This document shows, piece by piece, positions 1 to 5,790 of a DNA stretch of 6,876 nt (its first letter is position 1; the number at the start of each line of letters is the position of its first letter). The stretch is from Planctomycetota bacterium (GTDB lineage Bacteria; Planctomycetota; Phycisphaerae; Sedimentisphaerales; Anaerobacaceae), in the NCBI GenBank assembly GCA_013202635.1, contig JABMRO010000769.1:1-6876 (forward strand), in the 5' to 3' direction. The translations under genes and the position numbers were made by a program. The notes beneath the pieces are model-generated. The model was given only the letters and a program-made list of their open reading frames with translations, was not told the origin of the DNA and did no database searches.

Positions 1-1
1 C

Positions 2-559
2 ATGTTTACGTTAAGAGCCGGAATAATTAGCCGTATATACGAAGCTGTTAAGAAGAGGATATCGACATTTCTTGCCGGATTTGTTTTTGCCCTCTTGTGC
101 TTTGTTGCTCTCAATGCGGCTATGGTGCCCGTATCGAAATCCGAGTATTGCGGCGGCAAGTGTCACGAAATGAACACGGCGTACCTAACATGGGAGCTTT
201 CACCGCACGGCACCAATTCTAAGGGCATTCGTGCTGAGTGTATCGATTGCCACCTTCCGGCAAAAGATAAATATTTTGCTCATATAACTGCCAAGGCTTA
301 CGAAGGCGTCAAGGATATGTATAAACATTACTTTGGCGATGAATATAACACCGAAAAGATTCGCCAAAAAGTTCTTGACCATATATCGAGTCTAAGGTGT
401 CTGCATTGTCATGATAATCTGCTCGCCAGGCCGGATAGTTCGGCTGCGAGAATTGCTCACACGGCGGCATTGGCTAAGCCCAATGCTCCGGAAAATAGAT
501 GTGTCCAATGTCATCATGACATTGGACATCAACGTCAAAATAAACTGTTTTCGCCGTAA
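2..559 (+). CDS. NapC/NirT/NrfH-family tetraheme cytochrome c, membrane quinol dehydrogenase
   Basis: A 185-residue protein with a short basic N-terminus, one membrane anchor at about residues 19-41, then a periplasmic domain with four heme-binding sites: CGGKCH at 50-55, CIDCH at 80-84, CLHCH at 133-137 and CVQCH at 167-171. Known family role: these proteins oxidise menaquinol or ubiquinol at the membrane and pass electrons to a periplasmic reductase. H55-E56-M57 matches the CHxM pattern around heme 1 of NrfH, where the Met ligates the heme. The first site has three residues between its cysteines instead of two, which is unusual. The gene lies 18 bp before an octaheme HAO-like gene, its likely redox partner and probable co-transcript. 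The ATG is at the second base of the window, so the ribosome binding site cannot be seen and the true start could lie further upstream. The family call is firm; the exact subfamily (NrfH, NapC or HaoC) is not. Confidence 0.88.
   Translation: MFTLRAGIISRIYEAVKKRISTFLAGFVFALLCFVALNAAMVPVSKSEYCGGKCHEMNTAYLTWELSPHGTNSKGIRAECIDCHLPAKDKYFAHITAKAYEGVKDMYKHYFGDEYNTEKIRQKVLDHISSLRCLHCHDNLLARPDSSAARIAHTAALAKPNAPENRCVQCHHDIGHQRQNKLFSP
502..528 (+). repeat. 12-bp perfect inverted repeat (stem-loop) in the last codons of the quinol dehydrogenase gene
   Basis: TGTCCAATGTCA (502-513) is followed by TCA and then by its exact reverse complement (517-528). As RNA this is a 12-bp stem with a 3-nt loop. It overlies the codons of the fourth heme site, CVQCHH, and the residues after it. 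No T-run follows directly, so it is not a classical intrinsic terminator. It ends 49 nt before the start codon of the HAO-like gene. A role in mRNA stability, processing or tuning of the two proteins' ratio is inference. Confidence 0.8.
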
Positions 560-563
560 ACAG
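545..563 (+). repeat. 6-bp stem-loop spanning the stop codon and touching the next ribosome binding site
   Basis: CTGTTT (545-550) pairs with AAACAG (558-563) around a 7-nt loop. The right arm includes the last two bases of the TAA stop (557-559), and its final G is the first base of the purine-rich Shine-Dalgarno stretch GGGAAGGA (563-570) of the HAO-like gene. Ribosomes terminating at the TAA would open this hairpin, so it could couple translation of the two genes; this is inference. Confidence 0.5.
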
Positions 564-577
564 GGAAGGAAAAGACT

Positions 578-1939
578 ATGGAAACTCTGAAAAAATATGC
601 GTTATTTGTTCTTGCGTGGGTTTTTGTTTCTACACTGGCAATGACAACAAATGTTCGAGCCGAACAGGCATCACAGATGCCCCCCCCGCCTCTGAAGGAA
701 TATCGAATAGTAAGGAGTATCTCGGAAGAAGCTCAGGGGTGCATAGCTTGTCACGCTGAACAAAATAGGGGAATTGTTGCCGACTGGGCTTCCAGCCGGC
801 ACGCCCATGCAAATATTTCCTGTCTGGATTGTCATATTGCCGGTCCGGCCGATCCTGATATAAGTAAGGAACATCTTCAATATGACAAGACCCCCATCAG
901 TGTAATTGTTTCGCCGAAAGACTGCTCAAGATGCCATCCGAGTGAGGCTGCGCAATACGCAAAGAGTAAACATGCAAATACCCTTGAATTAATATGGAAA
1001 ATCGACCCGTGGCTCAATCACGGCATGAACAGTGATATCGAGCGTCAAACCGGTTGTAATCATTGCCATGGAAGCATTGTAAAGGTTGAAAATGGAAAAT
1101 TCGACAGTAGTACATGGCCAAATGTAGGTGTGGGCAGGATAAATCCGGATGGCAGCAAGGGGAGTTGTTCAAGCTGTCATACCAGGCATAAGTTCTCTCT
1201 GTCGGAAGCGAGAAAACCGGAGGCGTGTGGCCAGTGCCATTTAGGCCCGGACCATCCACAGGTCGAAATATTTGATGAGTCCAAGCACGGTGCAATCTAC
1301 CATGCGGAGGGTGATAACTGGAACTGGAATGCCGCCCCCGGTACCTGGACACCCGGTGTCGATTACCGAACTCCCACATGTTCGGTTTGCCATATGTCAG
1401 CGGTAAACGATGTTGCGGCTACGCATGATGTTACGGAGCGCTTGGCGTGGGAAACCCAGGCACCGCTGACAGTTCGCCCGAGCGAGTTTAAGCCATGGCC
1501 GGCACAGACCGACTGGAGAAAGGAACGTCAAAAGATGGAAAAGGTGTGCCTGGCCTGCCACTCTCAGAAGTGGACTAAGGGGCATTTCACTCGTTTCGAT
1601 GCCGTCGTTGTCAATTATAACGACAACTACTTTAAGCCGATGAAAAAGCTTGTCGATGAGCTTTACGAAAAGAAGCTTCTTGACAACTCAAAAAACCTTG
1701 ATGAAAAGCTCGAAATCGACATGTATGAGTTATGGCACCATGAAGGAAGACGGGCCCGATTTGGCGCAGCGATGATGGCTCCCGACTATGCGTGGTGGCA
1801 TGGATTTTATGAACTGAAGAAAAAGTGCATGGAGATACAGGAAGAAGTTGAGAAACTCATCCGGGCCGGTAAGCCCGCAACAGTGTTCAAGGTGAACGGC
1901 TCAGGCGGTGATACAACTAAGCCGGACTTCGGGAAATGA
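578..1939 (+). CDS. Octaheme cytochrome c of the hydroxylamine oxidoreductase (HAO) family
   Basis: A 453-residue secreted protein. Residues 1-28 form a signal peptide with likely cleavage after VRA. Eight CXXCH sites begin at C55, C82, C116, C160, C197, C217, C268 and C324, which is the HAO pattern. By family knowledge the fourth heme (site at 160-164) is the catalytic one. GPDHPQ at 223-228 resembles the conserved Asp-His of the HAO active site (D225, H226), and ESKHG follows at 234-238. The segment after heme 8 contains PDYAWWHG (402-409). HAO oxidises hydroxylamine when a tyrosine is cross-linked to the catalytic heme; relatives lacking the cross-link reduce nitrite or hydroxylamine. Which applies here needs an alignment, as several tyrosines lie in the right region (Y347, Y351, Y363, Y383, Y404, Y411). 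The NapC-type gene 18 bp upstream suggests a reductive, quinol-fed role, as proposed for haoCA of Epsilonproteobacteria. The start is supported by GGAAGGA at 564-570, 7 nt before the ATG. Confidence 0.9.
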   Translation: METLKKYALFVLAWVFVSTLAMTTNVRAEQASQMPPPPLKEYRIVRSISEEAQGCIACHAEQNRGIVADWASSRHAHANISCLDCHIAGPADPDISKEHLQYDKTPISVIVSPKDCSRCHPSEAAQYAKSKHANTLELIWKIDPWLNHGMNSDIERQTGCNHCHGSIVKVENGKFDSSTWPNVGVGRINPDGSKGSCSSCHTRHKFSLSEARKPEACGQCHLGPDHPQVEIFDESKHGAIYHAEGDNWNWNAAPGTWTPGVDYRTPTCSVCHMSAVNDVAATHDVTERLAWETQAPLTVRPSEFKPWPAQTDWRKERQKMEKVCLACHSQKWTKGHFTRFDAVVVNYNDNYFKPMKKLVDELYEKKLLDNSKNLDEKLEIDMYELWHHEGRRARFGAAMMAPDYAWWHGFYELKKKCMEIQEEVEKLIRAGKPATVFKVNGSGGDTTKPDFGK

Positions 1940-1962
1940 CCGTCCTGATAAAGGATATTAAA

Positions 1963-2820
1963 TTAACGCTGGCGACAGAACGGGAGTAGTTCGCATTGCC
2001 GGCAAGCATTTCGATATTGCCCATTACAGTTTTCCACAATACCAATTCTGCTCAATGCGAAGTCGTATTTTACAGGGTCGGCCGGCTCAATTTCAGCAAA
2101 GCACTCTGTTATTTTTATTGCTGTTGATAAAGATGCCCCCTTTCGGTTGTGAAATCCCAATATCTTGCACAACCTGCCCATATGCACATCGATTGGAACA
2201 ATTAGCCTGGCCATGTCAATTGACTTCCACTGCCCTGTATCAACGTCATCATTACGAACCATCCACCTCAGAAAAAGATTAAGCCGCTTGCAGGCACTGC
2301 CCTGAGCGGGATTGACTAACAAATACTTTAATCCCCGGCTTGCCTTTTCGTTGTGCTCGGCGTCATACATATCCAAAAGTGATTTGCAGAATTTTGACAA
2401 TGCCGGAATGATATTTCTGTCACCTGGATTGCAGCCCTGAATAAAAAATTCCTCGATATTTGTATGTTGGCTCAGAACTTTCTTGAGCAAAATCAGTAAA
2501 TCGGAAATGTCCTGGTCCGTGGTAAAGCGGTGTTTGAAGCCGTTCAGTTTTTTTCGTTCAGTTTTACCAAAACCTCTTACAAACTCATAAGGGCTTTCTC
2601 CCATACGCTCAAACAGGTTTGTTAGGCTTTTTTGAATCTGTTCGACCCGGCCATAGGCGAGATCCGCCGACAACAAAGCAACAATCTCTCTGTCAGAGGG
2701 ATTGTCATATTGATATACAAATTGCAGAGGGTCCGGCTTTATTAAATCACGATGGTTGTATTTGTTGTACAGCTTATCCAGTACGTTTTTTATTGCTGAT
2801 CTTTTAGAAGCTTTTTCCAT
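1963..2820 (-). CDS. TIGR02757/DUF2400 family protein with probable FeS-cluster loop
   Basis: A 285-residue protein recognised by family hallmarks: PDPLQFVYQYD (29-39), REIVALLSADLAYGRVEQIQ (44-63), NPAQGSACKRLNLFLRWMVR (170-189) and DPVKYDFALSRIGI (248-261). The family has no established function. The C-terminus has four cysteines (C265, C273, C276, C282) spaced C-x7-C-x2-C-x5-C, very close to the C-x6-C-x2-C-x5-C cluster loop of endonuclease III. PIDVHMGRL around D211 resembles the segment carrying the catalytic Asp of HhH-GPD DNA glycosylases, and K178 could be the partner lysine. A distant link to base-excision repair enzymes is therefore inference. The ATG lies inside the end of the upstream COQ7-like gene (31-bp overlap) and has no clear Shine-Dalgarno, so translation may depend on coupling. 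The gene converges on the HAO-like gene with 23 bp between stops and no evident terminator. Confidence 0.85.
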   Translation of the reverse strand: MEKASKRSAIKNVLDKLYNKYNHRDLIKPDPLQFVYQYDNPSDREIVALLSADLAYGRVEQIQKSLTNLFERMGESPYEFVRGFGKTERKKLNGFKHRFTTDQDISDLLILLKKVLSQHTNIEEFFIQGCNPGDRNIIPALSKFCKSLLDMYDAEHNEKASRGLKYLLVNPAQGSACKRLNLFLRWMVRNDDVDTGQWKSIDMARLIVPIDVHMGRLCKILGFHNRKGASLSTAIKITECFAEIEPADPVKYDFALSRIGIVENCNGQYRNACRQCELLPFCRQR

Positions 2821-3329
2821 TTGTTGATATGCCCGTCTTCATCGGCCTGGTCTTTTTCAATAACCTTACGAGTATCTTCGTCCCAATCGATTGTCTTGAG
2901 AAGTTCCGCATAATGATGGACAGCTTTTGTTTCAACCCAGATACCAGTTTTGAGAATTGCTTTTCTACCCAAAAGGCGCGAAAAAAAGCCAAACGAAAAA
3001 CCAACGCACCAGTATGCCCATCTGATTATACTGGGCTTGAAACCATATTCGTAGAGTTTAACCTGGAAATCCTGGTAGTGTGTCATCTCATTACACATAG
3101 CGGCTATTAATTGACGATTTAATTCGCAATTCTCGCCGGTAATCTGAAACCGGTAGATAGTTATTGCCATAAGCTCCAGTGTATGCAATGCCAGAAGGCC
3201 TTTCTTAATAGCTTCCAGCCTGGCAGGCTCTACACCATGGTTTCTCATTTTGAAATCATCATTGCGCATCTGAGGCCGAACGATTGAGATATCATAAGAT
3301 GTTGGCTCTTGCGTATTTTGGTTACACAT
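2790..3329 (-). CDS. COQ7-like ferritin-superfamily diiron protein (demethoxyubiquinone hydroxylase family)
   Basis: A 179-residue protein with the six carboxylate and histidine ligands of a diiron helical bundle: E52 in LHTLELMA, E81-x2-H84 in EMTHYQDF, E133 in WVETKAVHHY and E164-x2-H167 in DEDGHI. The order E, ExxH, E, ExxH matches COQ7 and rubrerythrin-like proteins. A hydrophobic, aromatic stretch at about 103-120 recalls the membrane-contacting helix of COQ7. COQ7 hydroxylates a ubiquinone precursor; in an anaerobe this relative may act on another quinone or as an oxygen or peroxide reductase, which the sequence cannot decide. The first 35 residues are poorly conserved-looking. The start is supported by TAAGGAG (3342-3348) 12 nt upstream; later in-frame ATGs at codons 21 and 28 are possible. 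It follows zwf after 115 bp and overlaps the next gene by 31 bp. Fold is well supported; substrate is unknown. Confidence 0.75.
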   Translation of the reverse strand: MCNQNTQEPTSYDISIVRPQMRNDDFKMRNHGVEPARLEAIKKGLLALHTLELMAITIYRFQITGENCELNRQLIAAMCNEMTHYQDFQVKLYEYGFKPSIIRWAYWCVGFSFGFFSRLLGRKAILKTGIWVETKAVHHYAELLKTIDWDEDTRKVIEKDQADEDGHINKWKKLLKDQQ

Positions 3330-3444
3330 ATTTTTAATTTTCTCCTTATGCTACAAAATAATAAAAGCATTAAAATATAATTCCGTACACAATCGATAAT
3401 GGCAAAAATGCTTGTCTGTTCACTCTTTTCCTCGGTCTGTTGTC
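3330..3444 (-). promoter_or_regulatory. AT-rich spacer between zwf and the COQ7-like gene, possible promoter
   Basis: This 115-bp gap is the largest complete one inside the right part of the - strand block apart from that between the two rubrerythrin-like genes. On the - strand it has a weak sigma70-like pair, TTGCCA (3398-3403) and AATTAT (3375-3380), 17 nt apart, matching the consensus partly. AAGCATT (3365-3371) and AATGCTT (3407-3413) form a 7-bp inverted repeat 35 nt apart that encloses the pair. A strong terminator for zwf is not visible. A secondary promoter for the last two genes is a guess. Confidence 0.2.
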
Positions 3445-5001
3445 TCATGCTTTAAGCAACTGTCGCCATTTTCGTCCATCCGACTCTATGAGATTGTCAG
3501 CCGCAGGGAAGCTCTCAGCTCCGGCCGGATATTCGTATAGCGCATATTCATCATTTTCCCATGCCTGCATTATCGGTGACAATAACCGCCACGCTGTTTC
3601 TATGGCATCCTGCCTTGTGAAAAGCGTCTGATCGCCGGCCATACAATCCAGCAATAGTCGCTGGTATGCTTCAGGAGGTTCGGTCTCAAAGAGTTCATTG
3701 TAGCTAAAGTTCATCGTTAGTGTACTCATACATGTTTTCGCCCCCGGCCGCTTTGCCTGAAAGCTCAGGGAAATTCCTTCCTCCGGCTGTATTCGCAGCA
3801 CAAGAACATTGGCCGGTAGCTCATCAAGGCCGACAGATGAAAACATCGAGTATGGAACTTTTTTGAAAGTAATTGCAATCTCCGTTTCTTTTACTGCCAT
3901 TCTCTTACCGGTTCTAAGATAAAAGGGAACCCCCTTCCATCGCCAGTTATCAATAAACATTTTAGCGGCAATAAAGGTTTCAGTTTTTGAATTCGCTCTT
4001 ACCCCAGACTCTTCCAGGTACCCATTGACTTTGCTACCTTTTATTTGACTATAGATATATTGTCCTCGCACACAAAGTTCATCCAACTTATTCACATCAA
4101 ATGCTCGAATCGACCGGAGTAGCTTGACCTTCTCATCACGGATATGGTCTCCCTCGAAAGATATCGGTGACTCCATTGCCACCAAGGCGAGCATTTGAAG
4201 CATATGATTTTGGAACATATCTCGAAGAGCGCCGCTTTTATCATAGTAGCTTGCTCGATGATCAACACCACTGGATTCTGCTATTGTAATCTGTATGTGG
4301 TCGATGTAATTGCGATTCCAGACGGGTTCAAACATGGTATTAGCAAAGCGGAACATCAAAATGTTTTGAACTGTCTCTTTACCAAGATAATGGTCTATGC
4401 GATAGATTTGAGATTCGTTAAAACATCGATGGATTTTGTTGTTCAATTCAACTGCACTCGGCAGGTCTTTGCCGAATGGTTTTTCGATGACCAGCTTAAT
4501 ATGTTGCTTGGAATGGAGCTTTTTGGTACAAGCCAGTCCTGCTGGAGCAAGATTTTCTACTATCGTAGGGTATAAAAAAGGAGGTACCGATAGATAGTGT
4601 ACCAGACCTTCATACACCTTATGTATTTTGTCTAATTCTGCAAGTCTGGCTTTAATGCGTTCGTAAAAATTCGAATCATTATAATCACCATCAACATAAT
4701 AAAGCTTACTCAAAAATGCGTCTAAGTTGTTGGGGGATATCAAGTCGGATTTTTCTCGTATTGACTGCTCTGCCTTTTTGCGGAAGTCCAGGTCTGAGAA
4801 TTTCTTTCGACCACAGCCTAACAGATAAAATCTATCATCGAGTAAGTCCCGCGCAAAAAGCTGGAAAATGCTCACAAGCAGTTTCCTGCCGACTAAATCA
4901 CCTGATGCACCAAAAACAACGAATGCATTTGGGCCCGGCACAGTTTCTGCACAGAGAATCTCCCTCTTATCTATTGTCGGCTTAATTTCCTTCTGCAACA
5001 T
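3445..5001 (-). CDS. zwf: Glucose-6-phosphate 1-dehydrogenase
   Basis: Oxidises glucose 6-phosphate to 6-phosphogluconolactone with reduction of NADP+, the first step of the oxidative pentose phosphate pathway, in the cytoplasm. Numbered from the chosen start (518 residues, normal for the family): the Rossmann nucleotide loop FGASGDLVGRKL is at 30-41, basic residues R64-K65-K66 after the second strand suit NADP+ 2'-phosphate binding, EKPFG is at 173-177, the substrate signature RIDHYLGKE is at 201-209, and DMFQNH at 261-266 carries the likely catalytic histidine H266. The reading frame is open up to 5076, but the ATG at 5001 has AAGGA 6 nt upstream, whereas upstream starts overlap or abut the preceding gene and would add a cysteine-rich tail unlike the family. 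It lies 55 bp after the flavin reductase-rubredoxin gene. No 6-phosphogluconolactonase or 6-phosphogluconate dehydrogenase gene is adjacent, so NADPH supply for the neighbours may be its purpose here. Confidence 0.95.
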   Translation of the reverse strand: MLQKEIKPTIDKREILCAETVPGPNAFVVFGASGDLVGRKLLVSIFQLFARDLLDDRFYLLGCGRKKFSDLDFRKKAEQSIREKSDLISPNNLDAFLSKLYYVDGDYNDSNFYERIKARLAELDKIHKVYEGLVHYLSVPPFLYPTIVENLAPAGLACTKKLHSKQHIKLVIEKPFGKDLPSAVELNNKIHRCFNESQIYRIDHYLGKETVQNILMFRFANTMFEPVWNRNYIDHIQITIAESSGVDHRASYYDKSGALRDMFQNHMLQMLALVAMESPISFEGDHIRDEKVKLLRSIRAFDVNKLDELCVRGQYIYSQIKGSKVNGYLEESGVRANSKTETFIAAKMFIDNWRWKGVPFYLRTGKRMAVKETEIAITFKKVPYSMFSSVGLDELPANVLVLRIQPEEGISLSFQAKRPGAKTCMSTLTMNFSYNELFETEPPEAYQRLLLDCMAGDQTLFTRQDAIETAWRLLSPIMQAWENDEYALYEYPAGAESFPAADNLIESDGRKWRQLLKA

Positions 5002-5056
5002 GTGTTCCTTATATTGTTTGACGTCGGAGATTGAGTACGTTTTACAGCAACAGTTT

Positions 5057-5221
5057 TCAATCATCCACCGGCTCAAATTCCTCTTTTCCTACCCCGCAAT
5101 CAGGGCATACCCAATCATCTGGCAAGTCTTCAAAAGCAGTACCCGCTTCAATATCATTGTCAGGATCGCCAGTGGCCGGGTCGTAAATGTATCCGCACAT
5201 AATACACTTATATTTTTTCAT
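5057..5221 (-). CDS. Possible free rubredoxin from an internal start within the fusion gene
   Basis: Starting at the internal ATG (codon 183 of the fusion) would give a 54-residue protein beginning MKKYKCIMCGY with cysteines at 6, 9, 39 and 42. Length and positions are those of classical clostridial rubredoxin. The ATG is preceded by AAGGAG with 8-nt spacing in an A-rich, probably unstructured stretch. Either both the fusion and the free rubredoxin are made from one gene, or two formerly separate genes fused in frame and the old ribosome binding site now encodes the linker. The first option is inference from the site quality; no sequence evidence proves use. Confidence 0.45.
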   Translation of the reverse strand: MKKYKCIMCGYIYDPATGDPDNDIEAGTAFEDLPDDWVCPDCGVGKEEFEPVDD

Positions 5222-5767
5222 ATTTTTGTCTCCTTGTTTTAATATTTTCTTTGGTTTCTTTTCTATGTAAGTCGCCGCTGTTCGCGGCGTCCTGCCGTGT
5301 TTGACATCACGGAAGTAAGTGTACGTCATTGGTATTTTATTCTCATCAATAGTTCCACAAGCCGTAATCTTGCCGATAAAGAGTGTGTGCGTTTCAACGT
5401 CGATAGATTCGATGACTTCGGCTTCGATAAAACCGACCACGTTATCCAATATTATCGGCGCACCGCTTTGACCTGTTTTATATGTTACTTGTTCAAATTT
5501 GTCTATATCTCTGCCGGTTCTGAACCCAAATTTGCCTAAGAAGCCCATAGGTGTACTTTCAGCAAGGATAGATACAGCGAAAGCTCTGCTGTTGGTAATA
5601 TACTCGTGTGTTAAATTTTGTTTACTGATACTGACCGCCACCATTGGCGGCTCAGGGACAATCTGAAAGACGGTATTGACAATACAGCCGTCGAATTTGC
5701 CGCCTTTCTGCGAGCTTATTATGCACATTGGATAGCTTAGGTTGAAAAGAGATTCCAGATCTAACAT
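5057..5767 (-). CDS. Flavin reductase-rubredoxin fusion (high-molecular-weight rubredoxin type)
   Basis: A 236-residue two-domain protein. Residues 1 to about 160 form an FMN-binding flavin reductase domain (NTVFQIVPEPPMVAVSIS near 31-48, KQNLTHEYI, GKFGFRTGRDIDKF at 78-91, ETHTLFIGK near 125-133). A basic, Lys-rich linker of about 20 residues leads to a rubredoxin domain at 183-236 with iron ligands C188, C191, C221 and C224. This architecture is that of Hrb of Moorella thermoacetica, which takes electrons from NAD(P)H and passes them to diiron flavoproteins that reduce NO or O2. Here the neighbours are diiron rubrerythrin-like proteins and NADPH-making zwf, so those are likely partners. The ATG at 5767 is chosen because GGAGG (5773-5777) lies 5 nt upstream; a TTG at 5785 extends the frame by six codons but lacks support. 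It follows the rubrerythrin-like gene by 23 bp, so co-transcription is likely. Confidence 0.9.
   Translation of the reverse strand: MLDLESLFNLSYPMCIISSQKGGKFDGCIVNTVFQIVPEPPMVAVSISKQNLTHEYITNSRAFAVSILAESTPMGFLGKFGFRTGRDIDKFEQVTYKTGQSGAPIILDNVVGFIEAEVIESIDVETHTLFIGKITACGTIDENKIPMTYTYFRDVKHGRTPRTAATYIEKKPKKILKQGDKNMKKYKCIMCGYIYDPATGDPDNDIEAGTAFEDLPDDWVCPDCGVGKEEFEPVDD
5230..5235 (-). promoter_or_regulatory. Internal Shine-Dalgarno site AAGGAG ahead of the rubredoxin domain
   Basis: On the - strand AAGGAG lies 8 nt before the in-frame ATG at 5221, in the codons for the linker residues K-Q-G-D. Its match is as good as or better than those of most real starts in this block (GGAGG, AAGGAG, TAAGGAG, AAGGA). 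Confidence 0.55.
5273..5289 (-). repeat. GC-only 6-bp stem-loop in the linker region of the fusion gene
   Basis: CGCCGC and GCGGCG form a perfect stem around a 5-nt loop. On the transcript it sits about 37 nt before the internal AAGGAG. There is no T-run after it on either strand, so it is unlikely to terminate transcription. It could mark the 5' end of a processed or internally initiated rubredoxin message, but it may be a chance product of GC-rich codons. Confidence 0.35.
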
Positions 5768-5790
5768 CCATGCCTCCGAAGACAATTGGG

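Noticed and set aside
1014..1379. A 121-codon antisense reading frame inside the HAO-like gene.
   Set aside because: It lies opposite eight-heme coding sequence that is certain; its composition (His, Cys, Ser, Pro-rich) is that of an antisense shadow.
1670..1681. 12-bp palindrome AAGAAGCTTCTT in the HAO-like gene.
   Set aside because: It has no loop, cannot form a normal hairpin and is explained by Lys-Lys-Leu-Leu codons.
1940..1962. A bidirectional terminator between the converging HAO-like and DUF2400 genes.
   Set aside because: Only a 4-bp stem (TCCT/AGGA) can be drawn, with no T-run, so there is no support for an intrinsic terminator.
3009..3034. 7-bp inverted repeat CCAGTAT/ATACTGG inside the COQ7-like gene.
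   Set aside because: The 12-nt loop and modest stem inside coding sequence are within what chance would give; no positional logic with a gene boundary.
3245..3448. A 67-codon reading frame on the - strand starting just before the zwf stop, with a hydrophobic stretch.
   Set aside because: Its second half runs through the COQ7-like gene in another frame, and it has no recognisable features.
5002..5076. A 25-codon N-terminal extension of zwf, rich in cysteine.
   Set aside because: The ATG at 5001 has AAGGA at good spacing and gives a normal-length enzyme; the extension overlaps the rubredoxin gene end and does not resemble the family.
5768..5785. TTG start for the flavin reductase-rubredoxin protein.
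   Set aside because: The ATG at 5767 has GGAGG 5 nt upstream, and that GGAGG would be inside the extended coding region.
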